Below, in pieces: positions 6,391 to 6,489 of a DNA stretch of 6,489 bases. Each line of letters starts with the position of its first letter. The first letter of the stretch is position 1. Both the position numbers and the translations under genes were made by a program. The notes under the pieces are model-generated. The model had not been told where the DNA came from and made no database searches. It worked only from the letters and a program-made list of their open reading frames with translations. The DNA comes from an uncultured Eubacterium sp. (GTDB lineage: Bacteria > Bacillota > Clostridia > Lachnospirales > CAG-274), in contig UQYD01000068.1 of NCBI GenBank assembly GCA_900545305.1, positions 1 to 6,489 on the forward strand, read 5' to 3'.

Positions 6391-6489
6391 TAAATATCTT
6401 ATATGAAGTTTAGTAAGCGCAAAATAATTAGACGGATTGTGTTGCCCTAAAAATCATTCCATAATAATCATTAGAAAATGCAAGCATTT
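6391..6489 (-). other. Probable disrupted 5' part of the polymerase gene, or end of an upstream gene
   Basis: Two readings compete here. In the polymerase frame the sequence is KCLHFLMIIME, then TGA at 6456-6454, then FLGQHNPSNYFALTK running into the polymerase. A TGG instead of TGA would make it continuous. In the second frame, AFSNDYYGMIFRATQSV is open from the window edge to a TAA at 6430-6428. Removing one T from the five-T run (minus strand, 6453-6449) joins NDYYGMI to LGQHNPSNYF without a stop. The second frame could also be the true C-terminus of a preceding gene that overlaps the polymerase start. No promoter or ribosome binding site is visible. The sequence ends too soon to decide. 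Confidence 0.4.

Overview
The window is an internal piece of a low-GC (by eye about one third G+C) surface-polysaccharide biosynthesis operon, read entirely on the minus strand from right to left. AAAGGAG-type ribosome binding sites, tight ATGA couplings and the style of the glycosyltransferases suggest a Firmicute, perhaps a gut Lachnospiraceae/Clostridia-type bacterium. This is inference; nothing here fixes the taxon.

Layout in transcription order: (1) a Wzy-type polymerase (about 6390 to 5419), whose 5' end looks damaged or misread, because its open frame has no ATG or GTG and meets an in-frame TGA at 6456-6454; (2) a family 2 glycosyltransferase (5426 to 4422); (3) a glycosyltransferase carrying the acidic-acidic-Gly, HP and Ser/Thr motifs of bacterial sialyl/polysialyltransferases (4425 to 3394); (4) a PP-loop ATPase with a QueC-like cysteine cluster, of unknown function (3392 to 2151); (5) a Wzx-type flippase (2154 to 622); (6) the first 195 codons of a KdsB-type CMP-sugar synthetase (586 to 1), cut by the window edge. 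Genes 1 to 5 overlap or nearly touch. A 35-nt gap with a strong ribosome binding site separates gene 6. I see no promoter, terminator, RNA gene, mobile element or CRISPR, so the operon probably continues past both ends.

Taken together this is a Wzx/Wzy-dependent pathway. Glycosyltransferases build a lipid-linked repeat unit, Wzx flips it and Wzy polymerises it. The most distinctive logic is the pairing of a CTP:ulosonate cytidylyltransferase of the Kdo (KdsB) type with a CMP-sugar-type transferase, which predicts a Kdo-like or other ulosonic acid in the glycan of what looks like a Gram-positive organism. The PP-loop protein is the least understood member. Its motifs fit adenylation chemistry, perhaps to decorate a sugar, but its substrate cannot be read from the sequence.
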